A stretch of DNA of 55,717 bases, taken from assembly GCF_004770105.1 (NCBI RefSeq), contig NZ_RQEY01000024.1, forward strand, positions 1-55,717. The letters run 5' to 3'. Within the stretch, counting starts at the first letter, position 1; the number at the start of each line of letters is the position of its first letter. This document shows positions 16,262 through 24,637 of the stretch, piece by piece. A program made the translations under genes and the position numbers. The notes below the pieces were generated by a model. That model ran no database searches. It was not told the DNA's origin and was given only the letters and a program-made list of their open reading frames with translations. This DNA is from Leptospira andrefontaineae (GTDB taxonomy: Bacteria > Spirochaetota > Leptospiria > Leptospirales > Leptospiraceae).

Positions 16262-16881
16262 GATGCCTTCCTGAAACCGATCGATGCCCAGTCATCGTTG
16301 AGCTGCATGATCTCATATTCAACAGCAGGGTATTGAGTTAGCATTTCCTTGATCCGCTCTATGTTTACAGTACGAATCTGATACTGGAATTCCCCTCTCC
16401 CCCACTTTAAATATCCGTAAAGTGTTCCGAATTCAACGCCGAGAACGAACGAGTTCTCTCGTGATTCGGATATGAGCTCGTTGTTATCTATTTTAAACGG
16501 GACCGCTAACCCATGGTGGTCAGATGAACTATCTTCCATTTCTGTATTTCCCTCCGGAGAATTTCGTTGATCCAGATACCAGTCGATTCGTTTGATCGCT
16601 TCCTTGTATCCCACCGCGAAGTATGCTGCGTATCCTCGGTTTCTAAGTTTGCTTATTGTAACGTGCTGTTCGCGTATTACTCGGTCCGCAACGAGACCTT
16701 GCTTGGGACGGAATATCTGAGTGCCGTCCGGTTTCACTACCAGAAAGAGACCAGCAAAGATTCCGCTCTTCTGGAGGATCATTATCGATTCGCGTTTCAT
16801 TTCGTAGTCTCTGTCTTGCACATACGTTGAGAGACCTTTCGACTTCGCGTACTCGTAGATTAATGTTCGGAGTGACTTCAA
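16258..16881 (-). CDS. VRR-NUC-like protein, probably inactive
   Basis: 207 residues from TTG 16881, which overlaps the upstream stop (TTGA) and has GGAGGTGA 6 bases before it. Residues ~38-105 (GIFAGLFLVVK ... LRNRGYAAYFAVGYKEAI) follow the VRR-NUC layout, but the acidic residues expected in the PD and ExK positions are not visible. The C-terminal ~90 residues are a separate unknown domain. Tentative; might be a DNA-structure-binding remnant. Confidence 0.4.
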   Translation of the reverse strand: MKSLRTLIYEYAKSKGLSTYVQDRDYEMKRESIMILQKSGIFAGLFLVVKPDGTQIFRPKQGLVADRVIREQHVTISKLRNRGYAAYFAVGYKEAIKRIDWYLDQRNSPEGNTEMEDSSSDHHGLAVPFKIDNNELISESRENSFVLGVEFGTLYGYLKWGRGEFQYQIRTVNIERIKEMLTQYPAVEYEIMQLNDDWASIGFRKAS

Positions 16882-17366
16882 GCTGCGTCACCTCCGAGGG
16901 GAAGATGCGAACCACGTCCAAAAACTATAAGAGCAGCATCCCGCGCATGTTCCGAGGTACGTTTGGTCCAACCGGTATACTTCTTGAAATCTTGGGCATT
17001 CCACTTTGTTCTTCCAGCCATAGGGTGGACCATCTCGAACGGAATTTTATTTTTAGTAAGAAACTTTTCCCAGATCGTGCAATCTCGCTTAATTGATCCA
17101 GCACCTTGTAATTTTCCTCTTCCATTCTTTCCGAACCATTTTCGTTTTCGCGCATCTTCCACAAGAACAAGCAGGTCCTGCCGCATATCTATGAGGCCTG
17201 GAATCGGTTTACCGATGTTATCGGTAAGTTTCTTGATCGCTTCATCGATACTTAAAGTGCATATTTCTTCGAACTTTCTTGTCTCGGTGTTCCAAACTGC
17301 GAACCCGGTTTTCGTTCCTGGGTCGATTCCGATATAGTATCTCGGCTTCAATACTTCTGCGATCAT
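16878..17366 (-). CDS. RuvC-like Holliday junction resolvase
   Basis: 162 residues from ATG 17366 (ATGA overlap). RNase H fold: YIGIDPGTKTG gives D15, VLVEDARKRKW gives E70, HARDAALIVFG gives D143. This matches phage RuvC-type resolvases that cut recombination or replication junctions before packaging. Consistent with the recombination genes at 22-24.6 kb. Confidence 0.82.
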   Translation of the reverse strand: MIAEVLKPRYYIGIDPGTKTGFAVWNTETRKFEEICTLSIDEAIKKLTDNIGKPIPGLIDMRQDLLVLVEDARKRKWFGKNGRGKLQGAGSIKRDCTIWEKFLTKNKIPFEMVHPMAGRTKWNAQDFKKYTGWTKRTSEHARDAALIVFGRGSHLPLGGDAA

Positions 17367-17686
17367 GCAGTTTTTCCTATTAGGTTGTGATAACGTGCGG
17401 TTCTTTCTTCCCAATTGGAAAGCCACTTCTCCAGCTGCTTCTTTGGCCATTCTTGATTGCGTCCGATATCATCTAACCAATGTGGATACACTGGAGCTGC
17501 GGTGTGAGAGAGGACGTCGTAGCGTTTTAGAAATTCCTCTGTAGTAAACGAGTGACGAACTTCCCTCTTTCGGTATGAAACTATCTGGAAGTATCCGGAG
17601 TCGCCATGTCGGTGAAAATCGGATCTACAAAGTTCCCGAGATTGTTTGTCTTCGACGAGACAGACTGCAGCTGGAGCGAGTCCCAT
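17363..17686 (-). CDS. Hypothetical protein
   Basis: 107 residues, ATG 17686. Begins with an LAPAAVCLVEDKQ strand; the C-terminal half is rich in W/Y and charged helix. No motif recognised. Coupled to the resolvase by ATGA. Confidence 0.55.
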   Translation of the reverse strand: MGLAPAAVCLVEDKQSRELCRSDFHRHGDSGYFQIVSYRKREVRHSFTTEEFLKRYDVLSHTAAPVYPHWLDDIGRNQEWPKKQLEKWLSNWEERTARYHNLIGKTA

Positions 17687-17688
17687 GA

Positions 17689-18129
17689 CTAAGCGGTCTC
17701 CTTGAGGAGGTGCGTTTCAGCTCTGCGATCCCTTACGTAGTCTTGAGCCTCTCTTTCAAGATCGCTTAAAATTTCTAATCCGATATCGGAGAGAGATCTT
17801 CCTTTAAGATATTCGGTAAAAAGTTTTGGAGTTTTGAATTTTCCATCAAGATCTTCTTCCCTATTCTTTCCTTTCTTAATGATAAGACCAGAGACTTGAA
17901 TTTTCTTTCCGTCCTTATAACTGAATTCAACTGTCTCGATGCGCAATGCATTGAACGGATCTTCAAAGCCGAATTCTAAGAAGTCGTTAACCTCGAGTGC
18001 TAATCCTTGAAGTGCTTTTAAGAAAGAATCTTTCGGGCGATCGTTATGCTTTAGCCCATATTCGCCGCCATATTCAGAAAACTTAATCTGGGTAATACCC
18101 TTCTTGAACTGTATCTTATCGAAGAACAT
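17689..18129 (-). CDS. Hypothetical protein
   Basis: 146 residues, ATG 18129, overlapping the ASCH gene by 14 bases. Beta-rich central part (ALRIETVEFSYKDGKKIQVSG) and a charged C-terminal helix. Not recognised. Confidence 0.55.
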   Translation of the reverse strand: MFFDKIQFKKGITQIKFSEYGGEYGLKHNDRPKDSFLKALQGLALEVNDFLEFGFEDPFNALRIETVEFSYKDGKKIQVSGLIIKKGKNREEDLDGKFKTPKLFTEYLKGRSLSDIGLEILSDLEREAQDYVRDRRAETHLLKETA

Positions 18130-18820
18130 GTGATTCTTTCTCCTTCTTGTTTGTTGTGATTTCTAGATTTATAACTTTGAAGTCGATCACCCATACCCAT
18201 GGGTTCTTCTTCCACTCCCCTTTCCCGTGAAGGTGATCCCAAAGAAGAGCATACTTGAGAATTGGTAACCCAGTTACGTTCGTAGCCGATATAAGACCTT
18301 CACCATAGGAGTGGACAACCTCCCCTTCCTCTATTTGGATTCCTTCCGCCTTCGCATCCTGGATCGATATTGAATTGAGTCGCTCTACTCGAAGATTTGT
18401 TATTTCGAGCTGGATCCGCGATGCCTCGCGAGGCATATGGATTGAGGGTTTCCAACCTGCAAACGCAAAGAGTTTGTAACCACCTCTAAACCTTACCCAC
18501 CGATGCTGCTCATCCTTGTATTGGATCAGCATGTCGTATTTTGGGTAGTCGGCGTCAAAGCCCATACTTCTCCAGGTTTCTCGTACCCAAAGTTCTCCAC
18601 CGATGTTGCCGTATACGGACTTCGGCTTAATCTCGAAACGCTCGCCAGACCATCGGTTCACGAATACATAGGTCCATCCGTTCTCCGTACTGTGAAGTTC
18701 CCAATCATCAGGACATTCATTGATTTTATCTAATCTAGTAGTTCGGCGAGTTACCGTTTTACTTCCATCAATTACGGAAGGGATCAACTGCTCAGAAAAA
18801 ATAATCGATTTCTCCTTCAT
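18116..18820 (-). CDS. ASCH-domain protein
   Basis: 234 residues, ATG 18820. The opening SIIFSEQLIPSVIDGSKTVTRR is the ASCH-type start; ELWVRETWR and PSIHMPREASRIQLEITNLRVERL follow the same fold. Phage homologues are labelled morphogenetic or ASCH proteins; the fold binds RNA or small nucleosides, and some members hydrolyse N4-acetylcytidine. Exact reaction unknown. Confidence 0.75.
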   Translation of the reverse strand: MKEKSIIFSEQLIPSVIDGSKTVTRRTTRLDKINECPDDWELHSTENGWTYVFVNRWSGERFEIKPKSVYGNIGGELWVRETWRSMGFDADYPKYDMLIQYKDEQHRWVRFRGGYKLFAFAGWKPSIHMPREASRIQLEITNLRVERLNSISIQDAKAEGIQIEEGEVVHSYGEGLISATNVTGLPILKYALLWDHLHGKGEWKKNPWVWVIDFKVINLEITTNKKEKESHVLR

Positions 18821-19569
18821 GCGACTCTACCTCTCTCCCTTTCCTTCCACTTATCAAGCAGCAGAAAGAGAGTTGTATGCTTTACCTCGGGTCGAAAAGG
18901 ATCCACCCAACAAGACGTATCCTGTTTTTCGTAAGCCTCTGAAATAAGTTCGTTCGTTGTTCGACTTAGATTTTTCTTTGCCCACTCGACAAACCCGATC
19001 GGAACGAGCGGCATATGATCTTTAGTTGTATCTAGAGAAGGATCTTTAATTCCATTCGCATCCATAGGTATGCGAAACTGATCTGCACCCTTGGGAGGCG
19101 AAACAGAATCGCCAGTAGGAGGTGTGGTCTTCGTTGATTCGCTAGGCTTTTGAGTCCGCGAATCGGATTTGTTCTCTGGCTTCTGCATTGTAACTTTTAT
19201 GTAAGTCGTGTCGGTCAGTGGGAGAGTGTAAGAAGGAGTAACTTTCCAAAAGACGTTGCCTCTTCCAGTTCTACGGGATCCAAGGCATTCCCATTTCTCA
19301 AGATCCCTTTTAAGCTGCGAGATCCTGCGAATCGTAAAATCCTTTAACCCTTCCATTCTCCGTATTCTGTTTACCTCATCCGCGATATGTTGAAGCTTCG
19401 CGGTCCAAGACTCATTTCCTCCTATCATTTTATAAATAACTGCAAGCACCTGCAGATGGTTCGGGCGACTGGATAATCGTACCAATACTCTCAATGAGAT
19501 CAGTGCGAAGTAGTCCGGTTCGTACCGCTCGATTACGACAGCATTCTCTTCTATCGTTTTCTCTATCAA
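18817..19569 (-). CDS. Winged-helix replication initiator-like protein (lytic set)
   Basis: 250 residues from TTG 19569, overlapping the upstream stop, with AAGGAGGAGG upstream. Residues ~25-110 look like a winged helix (IRRISQLKRDLEKWECLGSRRTGRGN). A long polar linker follows, then a ~55-residue C-terminal domain closely matching that of the plasmid-region initiator at 33193-33909 (both contain FVEWAK, EAYEKQDT and CWV). Probably the initiator used in lytic replication. Confidence 0.6.
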   Translation of the reverse strand: MIEKTIEENAVVIERYEPDYFALISLRVLVRLSSRPNHLQVLAVIYKMIGGNESWTAKLQHIADEVNRIRRMEGLKDFTIRRISQLKRDLEKWECLGSRRTGRGNVFWKVTPSYTLPLTDTTYIKVTMQKPENKSDSRTQKPSESTKTTPPTGDSVSPPKGADQFRIPMDANGIKDPSLDTTKDHMPLVPIGFVEWAKKNLSRTTNELISEAYEKQDTSCWVDPFRPEVKHTTLFLLLDKWKERERGRVA

Positions 19570-19814
19570 ACGGAGACCTCCTCCTTGGTTGGAACTTTAT
19601 ATATTTTGCGAATAGTCGATTCCAACTCCTCGACAGAATTCGTTGTTTTGACCAGACGATGATTTGAGAAGATGCGAATCTCCGAATCGATCTCTACCTT
19701 CGTATCGCATGGACCATTAAATGTCTGAGGAACCCCAGGCATCATCGGTCTCAAGTAAACGAAAGAGAATGGATTCAGAATTGTTTGAATTTCTGTTTTT
19801 AGTCTTTCATCCAT
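19566..19814 (-). CDS. Hypothetical protein
   Basis: 82 residues, ATG 19814. Small alpha/beta protein with a strand-rich middle (TKVEIDSEIRIF). Coupled to the initiator gene. Not recognised. Confidence 0.55.
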   Translation of the reverse strand: MDERLKTEIQTILNPFSFVYLRPMMPGVPQTFNGPCDTKVEIDSEIRIFSNHRLVKTTNSVEELESTIRKIYKVPTKEEVSV

Positions 19815-19853
19815 GGTTGCTTTCCTTTATGTCTCATTCTCAGGTTAAAAAAA

Positions 19854-20069
19854 TTACCAAGGACGGACCTTTCCCTCTAACTCCAATTCGTGGTTCATAC
19901 GATCTAAGATGTCTTGGTTCGATTTCTTACGAAAGATTCTTCTCCACAGAGAAGGCTTCTTAGGAGATTCTTCCACTGCTTCAAGTGAAGGATTCTCGTT
20001 CTGACGTCTGCGTAAGTACTGCAACAGGTATACGAGTAGTAATGGAGTGAGCATAAGTAAGATTGTCAT
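19854..20069 (-). CDS. 71-residue membrane protein
   Basis: ATG 20069 overlaps the J-domain gene stop (ATGA), which fixes the start. N-terminal span MTILLMLTPLLLVYLLQYL, then a basic charged cytosolic tail (RRIFRKKSNQDILDR). Unknown. Confidence 0.6.
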   Translation of the reverse strand: MTILLMLTPLLLVYLLQYLRRRQNENPSLEAVEESPKKPSLWRRIFRKKSNQDILDRMNHELELEGKVRPW

Positions 20070-20665
20070 ACCGCCTTCCGTTCGTTCTTCGCTTGCTCGA
20101 ATGCAAGGTTTAATTCGACCATTCGATTGTGGTCTCCACCGAGATCGGTGTGGACTTCCTTTACCTTTTCGTGATACTTCTTGCGAATCGTTTCGATGTC
20201 TGCATCCTTCTCGACTCCGATCACATCCGCCCAACTAGGCCCAGCAGGAAGAGCGAGGAATCCTGTAAATATTCGGTCCATCATGTCGGAACAACCGTAA
20301 CGATCGATTACTCGCATTGACGAGACAGTCATTGCAAGAGCGTAGAGATTTTCCTCTGGAGACTTCCATGAATCACATGCGAGTGACTTTTGAGATCCGT
20401 TGATCTTGAACCAGATTGAAACTCCCGGATCTTCCGGTGGTTTGCGACCGGAAATCGGAAGGCCATCCTTCTTCAACTCGATGTTAGAGGAGATGATAAG
20501 ATTTGTTCCTCTTAATAAGCGGATCTCGTCCTTGATCTTTTGAGTCGCCACTGCAACCGAAAGGGTATTCTTTCTTTTCACCTTAAGAAAAGGAGAAGTC
20601 TTCCGTTCCCAGCTCTTGGTTCGTTTGAAACCCTCAGGCCATGTCAGAGGATATGCTTCGATCAT
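20066..20665 (-). CDS. Phage J-domain-like protein with HTD instead of HPD
   Basis: 199 residues, ATG 20665. N-terminal PLTWPEGFKRT and the middle part match a known phage family that ends in a J domain. The J region is WADVIGVEKDADIETIRKKYHEKVKEVHTDLGG. The invariant HPD tripeptide, needed to stimulate Hsp70, is HTD. It may bind DnaK without stimulating it, or use the fold otherwise. Confidence 0.78.
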   Translation of the reverse strand: MIEAYPLTWPEGFKRTKSWERKTSPFLKVKRKNTLSVAVATQKIKDEIRLLRGTNLIISSNIELKKDGLPISGRKPPEDPGVSIWFKINGSQKSLACDSWKSPEENLYALAMTVSSMRVIDRYGCSDMMDRIFTGFLALPAGPSWADVIGVEKDADIETIRKKYHEKVKEVHTDLGGDHNRMVELNLAFEQAKNERKAV

Positions 20666-20811
20666 ACAGAAAGCTTCCCATAGATGCGTTTAACCCAACC
20701 GTAAACAAGGATAGTATATCCCGTTGTTGTGGCGAGGATCGCGATCGTTCCAAGTATATGCCATCCGAAGTAAACGGCATTCGTCCAAAACTCGTAATGT
20801 TCGTTAATCAT
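20662..20811 (-). CDS. 49-residue membrane protein
   Basis: Start ATG 20811, with AGAAGGAAA upstream; the stop overlaps the J-domain ATG (TGTATGA). One long hydrophobic span (~15-38), aromatic-rich ends and a basic C-terminus. Both ends interlock with neighbours, which is strong support for a small real gene. Confidence 0.65.
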   Translation of the reverse strand: MINEHYEFWTNAVYFGWHILGTIAILATTTGYTILVYGWVKRIYGKLSV

Positions 20812-21124
20812 TTTCCTTCTCCTTCTTCCCGAATCGAAATTCGAAGAGAGTTATATCCAACACACCGGTAAGATCAATAGTGAGGTTTAGGCTTTCGAAA
20901 ACTTTCGAGACCCAACAGATAGGACCAAGAGCCCCACAAATTGAGAGAATGACGAAGTCCGAGATTTGTATTTTCGGATACTTTTTGTTATTCCAATAAG
21001 TGTGCTCCGCTAAGATCTCGATGCTTTCCTTTATCTTTTCAATAATCCAAAAAACGATCCCAGGAAGAACCCAAGCTGTCTTTGGATAGGTTTGTATGAA
21101 TATGAGGATAACTTGAAAGTCCAT
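20804..21124 (-). CDS. Small membrane protein
   Basis: 106 residues, ATG 21124. Two likely membrane segments (TAWVLPGIVFWIIEKI; ISDFVILSICGALGPICWV) and a basic C-terminus. It joins a run of three tiny membrane proteins (21124-19854). Role unknown. Confidence 0.6.
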   Translation of the reverse strand: MDFQVILIFIQTYPKTAWVLPGIVFWIIEKIKESIEILAEHTYWNNKKYPKIQISDFVILSICGALGPICWVSKVFESLNLTIDLTGVLDITLFEFRFGKKEKEND

Positions 21125-21133
21125 GTCGTCGCC

Positions 21134-21331
21134 TTAAGGGATGTAAAGCCCGTCATGCCTGCGGTTATTAATGTATCGTAGTTTGTCCGAAAGCTTCGTT
21201 TTACCGAGTCGGATTTCCAACTTGTTTCGAGCGTCGGAAACATCGATGCCTGCAACATGTGCAGTCTTTCGAACTCCATCCTCCTCATATACAATATGAT
21301 ATAAATTTAATGGTTTCTCTTTCTTTGCCAC
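21134..21331 (-). CDS. Hypothetical protein
   Basis: 65 residues from GTG 21331, which has GAGGAG 7 bases upstream; the longer TTG frame at 21391 lacks a site. Pattern YHIVYEEDGVRKTAHVAGIDVSDARNK looks like a short beta-alpha DNA-mimic or adaptor fold, but I do not recognise it. Confidence 0.5.
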   Translation of the reverse strand: MAKKEKPLNLYHIVYEEDGVRKTAHVAGIDVSDARNKLEIRLGKTKLSDKLRYINNRRHDGLYIP

Positions 21332-21668
21332 TTTCAGCTCCTCAATATAAAGATAATAACGCAAACCCCGGACAACTTTTCCGCCCCACAAGGGACATAA
21401 CGTTAGTTGTCTCTAAGCACTCAGCGGTGGTCCAGCCTGATGATTGAGCCAAACGCCCGACACAGACCACCGCGAGAATCTAACCCCCGTATAGCCGGAA
21501 GAACGCCCACTCATTTACCAGCAGTGCTACTACTGTTAAATTTTATTAGGACCTAAGTCCCTCACAGAACCCGATGTTCGGATGCTCTGAGGGGCTCCTC
21601 TTCGTATTGGAAGAGGAAAGAATCCCGGGGCAAATAACCAAGGAGTGTGTGACCCCGGGATCCGTTTT
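21332..21668. other. Structured non-coding stretch in the early operon
   Basis: 337 bases with no credible gene. Stems: GCGGTGGT/ACCACCGC (21424-21431 with 21466-21473), an 11/14-paired stem (21560-21573 with 21579-21592), a perfect CCTCTTC/GAAGAGG hairpin (21597-21616), and a 9-bp perfect stem (21622-21630 with 21653-21661). The sequence reads like an RNA with four hairpins. Could be a processed leader, small RNA or attenuator. Confidence 0.5.
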
Positions 21669-21669
21669 T
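21622..21669. terminator. GC-rich hairpin, probable terminator
   Basis: Nine perfect pairs (ATCCCGGGG with CCCCGGGAT). On the plus side it is followed by GTTTTT; on the minus side it follows the 44-residue gene stop directly and is trailed by TTCTTTCC. Could end leftward transcripts partially. Confidence 0.45.
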
Positions 21670-21803
21670 CAACCTGCGACGTCCGCTGGTTCGTGAGTTT
21701 CCTCTTTCAAGGAACTCTCCTCTGCAGTACCGGAAGTTTCCCCTACTGTAGATTCTGATTCCTTTACTGCGTCTTCGCTGGTTTCTTGGTGTTCGTTAGC
21801 CAA
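21669..21803 (-). CDS. 44-residue acidic protein
   Basis: TTG 21803 has AAAGGAG with a 7-base gap (to TTG), stop TGA at 21671-21669 right before a hairpin. Product is E/S/T-rich with about a quarter acidic residues and probably disordered. The good ribosome site is the main support. Function unknown. Confidence 0.5.
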   Translation of the reverse strand: MANEHQETSEDAVKESESTVGETSGTAEESSLKEETHEPADVAG

Positions 21804-21859
21804 AGTTATTCTCCTTTGGTATTCCCGGAATCCATCCGGCTCGGGGAATCGCTTCCCGT

Positions 21860-22033
21860 TTACTCTAAGAAAGAACTTCCGATGGAATCATCTTCCATTC
21901 GTTCGAGGCGTCTTTCTTCCCTTGCCTCCCTGACTTTCTCTTCGTAGTCGGAATACGAGTCAGGTGGGTCCATATTCCGGTCGTTGAATGTTGCAACTTT
22001 TCTCTGTTGAGCTCGGAGTTCGCTTGCGTTCAT
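21860..22033 (-). CDS. 57-residue charged protein
   Basis: ATG 22033 overlaps the upstream stop (ATGA). Helical, R/E-rich (EKVREAREERRLERMEDD). Unknown. Confidence 0.55.
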   Translation of the reverse strand: MNASELRAQQRKVATFNDRNMDPPDSYSDYEEKVREAREERRLERMEDDSIGSSFLE

Positions 22034-23289
22034 GCTGCTTCCTCCTGCTCTTCTTGCTCGGTTGTATCTGGGATTTCTAATCCCCACAGTTCTTCGATCT
22101 TTCTTCTTTCATCCGGCTTCACGAGCATTCCCTCGATATTGTCGAAGCACAGAGTCTTGATGTCATCGTTGATCGATTTCTTTCTGCATGAATGAACAAG
22201 AAAGTTAATCGAATTCGCAGTGAGTTCGTTATGCTTCTCCCAGTGAATCGCTTCTTCGAGCATCATCTCGTATTTACGGAAGATTGAAGGAGGCTGGAAT
22301 CCTGGCTCTTTCGCGGCAAGGATGAGTTTCTCAACAGTGTCTGCGGTAACTGATTTCGGTTTTCCACTCGCGGTGAGGTCTCCGTTCTTGAGTGAGATTT
22401 CTTTAAATTTGTTACAAATCTCTGTAACACCCAAGCCTGCTTTGATCATATCAAGAAGCAGCAGATTCCTTGCATCGTCTCTGCCCTGGCGTGTGGTAAC
22501 TACGAGCTCCCAAGGTCGCTGTTCTGTCACAGCAGCAAACGCAAGCTTGCACTTATCGTTGAGTGAAACCTTCTCCCACGTCTTTGGAACTTTATTCGGT
22601 TCAGAGGACTTGAGAATATATCCGCGAGACTTCGTTACGAACTGACCAAACCCGAAAGTAGGTACTGGGATACCGAAGTAGTTCGCTTTGATACGTTTGC
22701 GGAAAGTGATCGGCTCTTCGATCTTTTGGAAGTACTCAACGGCCTTCGGAATTCCTTGTTCAATGAGGACGTATTGTTTCTCAAGTCTCTCAAGGTATTT
22801 CTTGTGTGCGGAATGATCCGGATCCATGAACTCAGGAATTGGACCATACAGTTTCAAATCGAATTTCGTTTGAATAATCCCCTTGATCGCGTTGAGGAAT
22901 TCTTCCTTTGTATTTCCGCATAGGATCGATGCCAGATCCTCGGCTTGGAATTCAGGTGATAGTTTCTCGAACTGAGTTAGGAGGTGATCGGCAGCATAGA
23001 ACTGGTACGACTGAATTGCCGTCTCTACGTATCCAGGCATTTCCATATCATGAAGCAGCACTGCCCTTTGGATCACTTTATCGATCGCAGATTGTCTCCA
23101 TAGACCTTCCGCTGGCCATGCCGACTTAAACCGAAAAACATATTCCAACGCCCAAAGCATTCTGTTGTCACGGTATCTGTTGAAGGAAGAGATAGTATAT
23201 CTTCCCAAGTCCAGATCCGAATACTTCTCAACGTGAATCTTGTCGGTCCGGGATAGTTTTATCCCGGTGATTTCAGTAAATTTTTCCAT
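22030..23289 (-). CDS. RecB/Cas4-type PD-(D/E)XK fold protein, catalytic residues apparently lost
   Basis: 419 residues, ATG 23289 (TAATG). Residues ~30-75 have the opening typical of this fold (YTISSFNRYRDNRMLWALEYVFRF). Further on, GIPVPTFGFGQFVT and GYILKSS stand where the family usually has G-x-x-D and D-x-K, so two metal-binding acids look replaced. Next to SSB and a Sak4-like ATPase, it is likely the recombination exonuclease partner, or an inactive derivative. Confidence 0.55.
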   Translation of the reverse strand: MEKFTEITGIKLSRTDKIHVEKYSDLDLGRYTISSFNRYRDNRMLWALEYVFRFKSAWPAEGLWRQSAIDKVIQRAVLLHDMEMPGYVETAIQSYQFYAADHLLTQFEKLSPEFQAEDLASILCGNTKEEFLNAIKGIIQTKFDLKLYGPIPEFMDPDHSAHKKYLERLEKQYVLIEQGIPKAVEYFQKIEEPITFRKRIKANYFGIPVPTFGFGQFVTKSRGYILKSSEPNKVPKTWEKVSLNDKCKLAFAAVTEQRPWELVVTTRQGRDDARNLLLLDMIKAGLGVTEICNKFKEISLKNGDLTASGKPKSVTADTVEKLILAAKEPGFQPPSIFRKYEMMLEEAIHWEKHNELTANSINFLVHSCRKKSINDDIKTLCFDNIEGMLVKPDERRKIEELWGLEIPDTTEQEEQEEAA

Positions 23290-23615
23290 TAGAATCCACC
23301 TCCTTGGTTGGATTCTTTCTTGGAATCGAACCGGACCTTTTGTGCTACGATCTTTATTTTAGATTGGTTCCTGCCCTCCCCGTCTTTCCAACGGTCCTGG
23401 CGAAGATCGCCTACGATGGTGACACGGGATCCTTTTTCAAGGTGGTTGAGACAAGATTCTCCAACCTTGTCCCATGCCTCGACTTCAAAGTAGGAAACCT
23501 TGTTCTCTGCGTAATTGACCGCGATGTTAAACGAGGTGACTTGTTTGCCCATCACCTGCTTCCCAGTTGGGTCGGCAGTCAAGTTTCCATCCACAAAAAC
23601 TAAGGAGAAGTTCAT
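23289..23615 (-). CDS. ssb: Single-stranded DNA-binding protein
   Basis: 108 residues, ATG 23615. OB-fold pattern: VFVDGNLTADPTGKQV, VTSFNIAVNY, YFEVEAWDKVGESCLNHLEKGSRVTIVGDLRQDRW. The C-terminus ends SNQGGGF and lacks the acidic DDDxPF tip that recruits host proteins, common in phage SSBs. Works with the ATPase and the exonuclease-like protein. Confidence 0.92.
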   Translation of the reverse strand: MNFSLVFVDGNLTADPTGKQVMGKQVTSFNIAVNYAENKVSYFEVEAWDKVGESCLNHLEKGSRVTIVGDLRQDRWKDGEGRNQSKIKIVAQKVRFDSKKESNQGGGF

Positions 23616-24637
23616 GCCGGCACCTCCAAAGGAAGTTTAGGTTCTGAGTTTGCTCCTTCTTTCGTTCCCTCTTTCTCCTGCTCTTTCGGAGGTGGTGCCC
23701 AACCTAATACACCAAGCGCATTAAGAATTTCTTGTGAACCATTCTCATACACGTGGAGTGACTTGGTTTTCTCAAGATCTGGTTTAGTGAGATCCCATCT
23801 CTTTTGAACTTGCAGGATCTCCTCAATCTTCTCTTTTTCGGATTTCTTCGTTTTTTGGATATCGTCGAGGCGATTGATCATCTCTCGGTATCGATCCGCT
23901 GGAGTTCGTTCGGCGCTAGGATCCTTTTTCGGAGGTTTCGGTTCTGGTGCTTTTCCTTCGCTCAACCATGCAAGAAGAGATTTTCCAAACTCCACTCCCG
24001 GCTTGTCCAAAATCTCGTCTTGAAATTTTCCTGTTCGGTCTTTCGAGACGGTTGCAAGGTGTTCCATGGTCAAATCCATTAGAAGGTCGAATTCGTATTC
24101 GATGCCCTTACCTTGTTCCGCTGCCATGCCCACCTTTTTCGGAGCAAGCTTTCCTCCCTTTGTCGTCTCCATGACGTACTCAATTTTTACTCGCATCGTT
24201 GCGATGAGGTGACCAGGAAAATCGTAAAGAGCATTCACAAGTTGCTTTTGTTTTGGAGTTCCTTCCGACCAAGCTGAGAAAGTATTTCCGTTGTACTTCG
24301 CTCTTGCAAGTTTATCGATCTCCTCGAGTAATTCCTGCCAAGCATGAGTGAGAGAATCGAGGATCAGTACATCGTATCCCTCTTCTCCTGCTTCCTTGAT
24401 CGCTTTAATGTACGCCTCGATGGATCGATCTTCCAAGTTACAAGCATCAAACTCGAAACGATCGGCATACTTTGAAGCGGATCCACGCTCGGAGTCGATG
24501 ACTGCAATCTTGCTCCCCATGCCTGTTGCCATGGAAAGCGCAGTGAACGTCTTTCCGGATCCCGGTGGACCAAACATCGCACAACGAAGTTTGGATTGTG
24601 TTTTATCTGCCTTTTTAAATGAGCCCATCTTACGCAT
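23612..24637 (-). CDS. Sak4-like RecA-fold recombination ATPase
   Basis: 341 residues from ATG 24637 (ATG 24628 is nearly as good; TTG 24673 would overlap the previous gene more). Walker A GPPGSGKT at ~23-30, AVIDSERGSASKYADRF, Walker B-like YDVLILDSLTHAW. C-terminal ~110 residues are charged helix and P/K-rich. Sak4-type ATPases promote annealing with the phage SSB encoded directly after it. Confidence 0.8.
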   Translation of the reverse strand: MRKMGSFKKADKTQSKLRCAMFGPPGSGKTFTALSMATGMGSKIAVIDSERGSASKYADRFEFDACNLEDRSIEAYIKAIKEAGEEGYDVLILDSLTHAWQELLEEIDKLARAKYNGNTFSAWSEGTPKQKQLVNALYDFPGHLIATMRVKIEYVMETTKGGKLAPKKVGMAAEQGKGIEYEFDLLMDLTMEHLATVSKDRTGKFQDEILDKPGVEFGKSLLAWLSEGKAPEPKPPKKDPSAERTPADRYREMINRLDDIQKTKKSEKEKIEEILQVQKRWDLTKPDLEKTKSLHVYENGSQEILNALGVLGWAPPPKEQEKEGTKEGANSEPKLPLEVPA

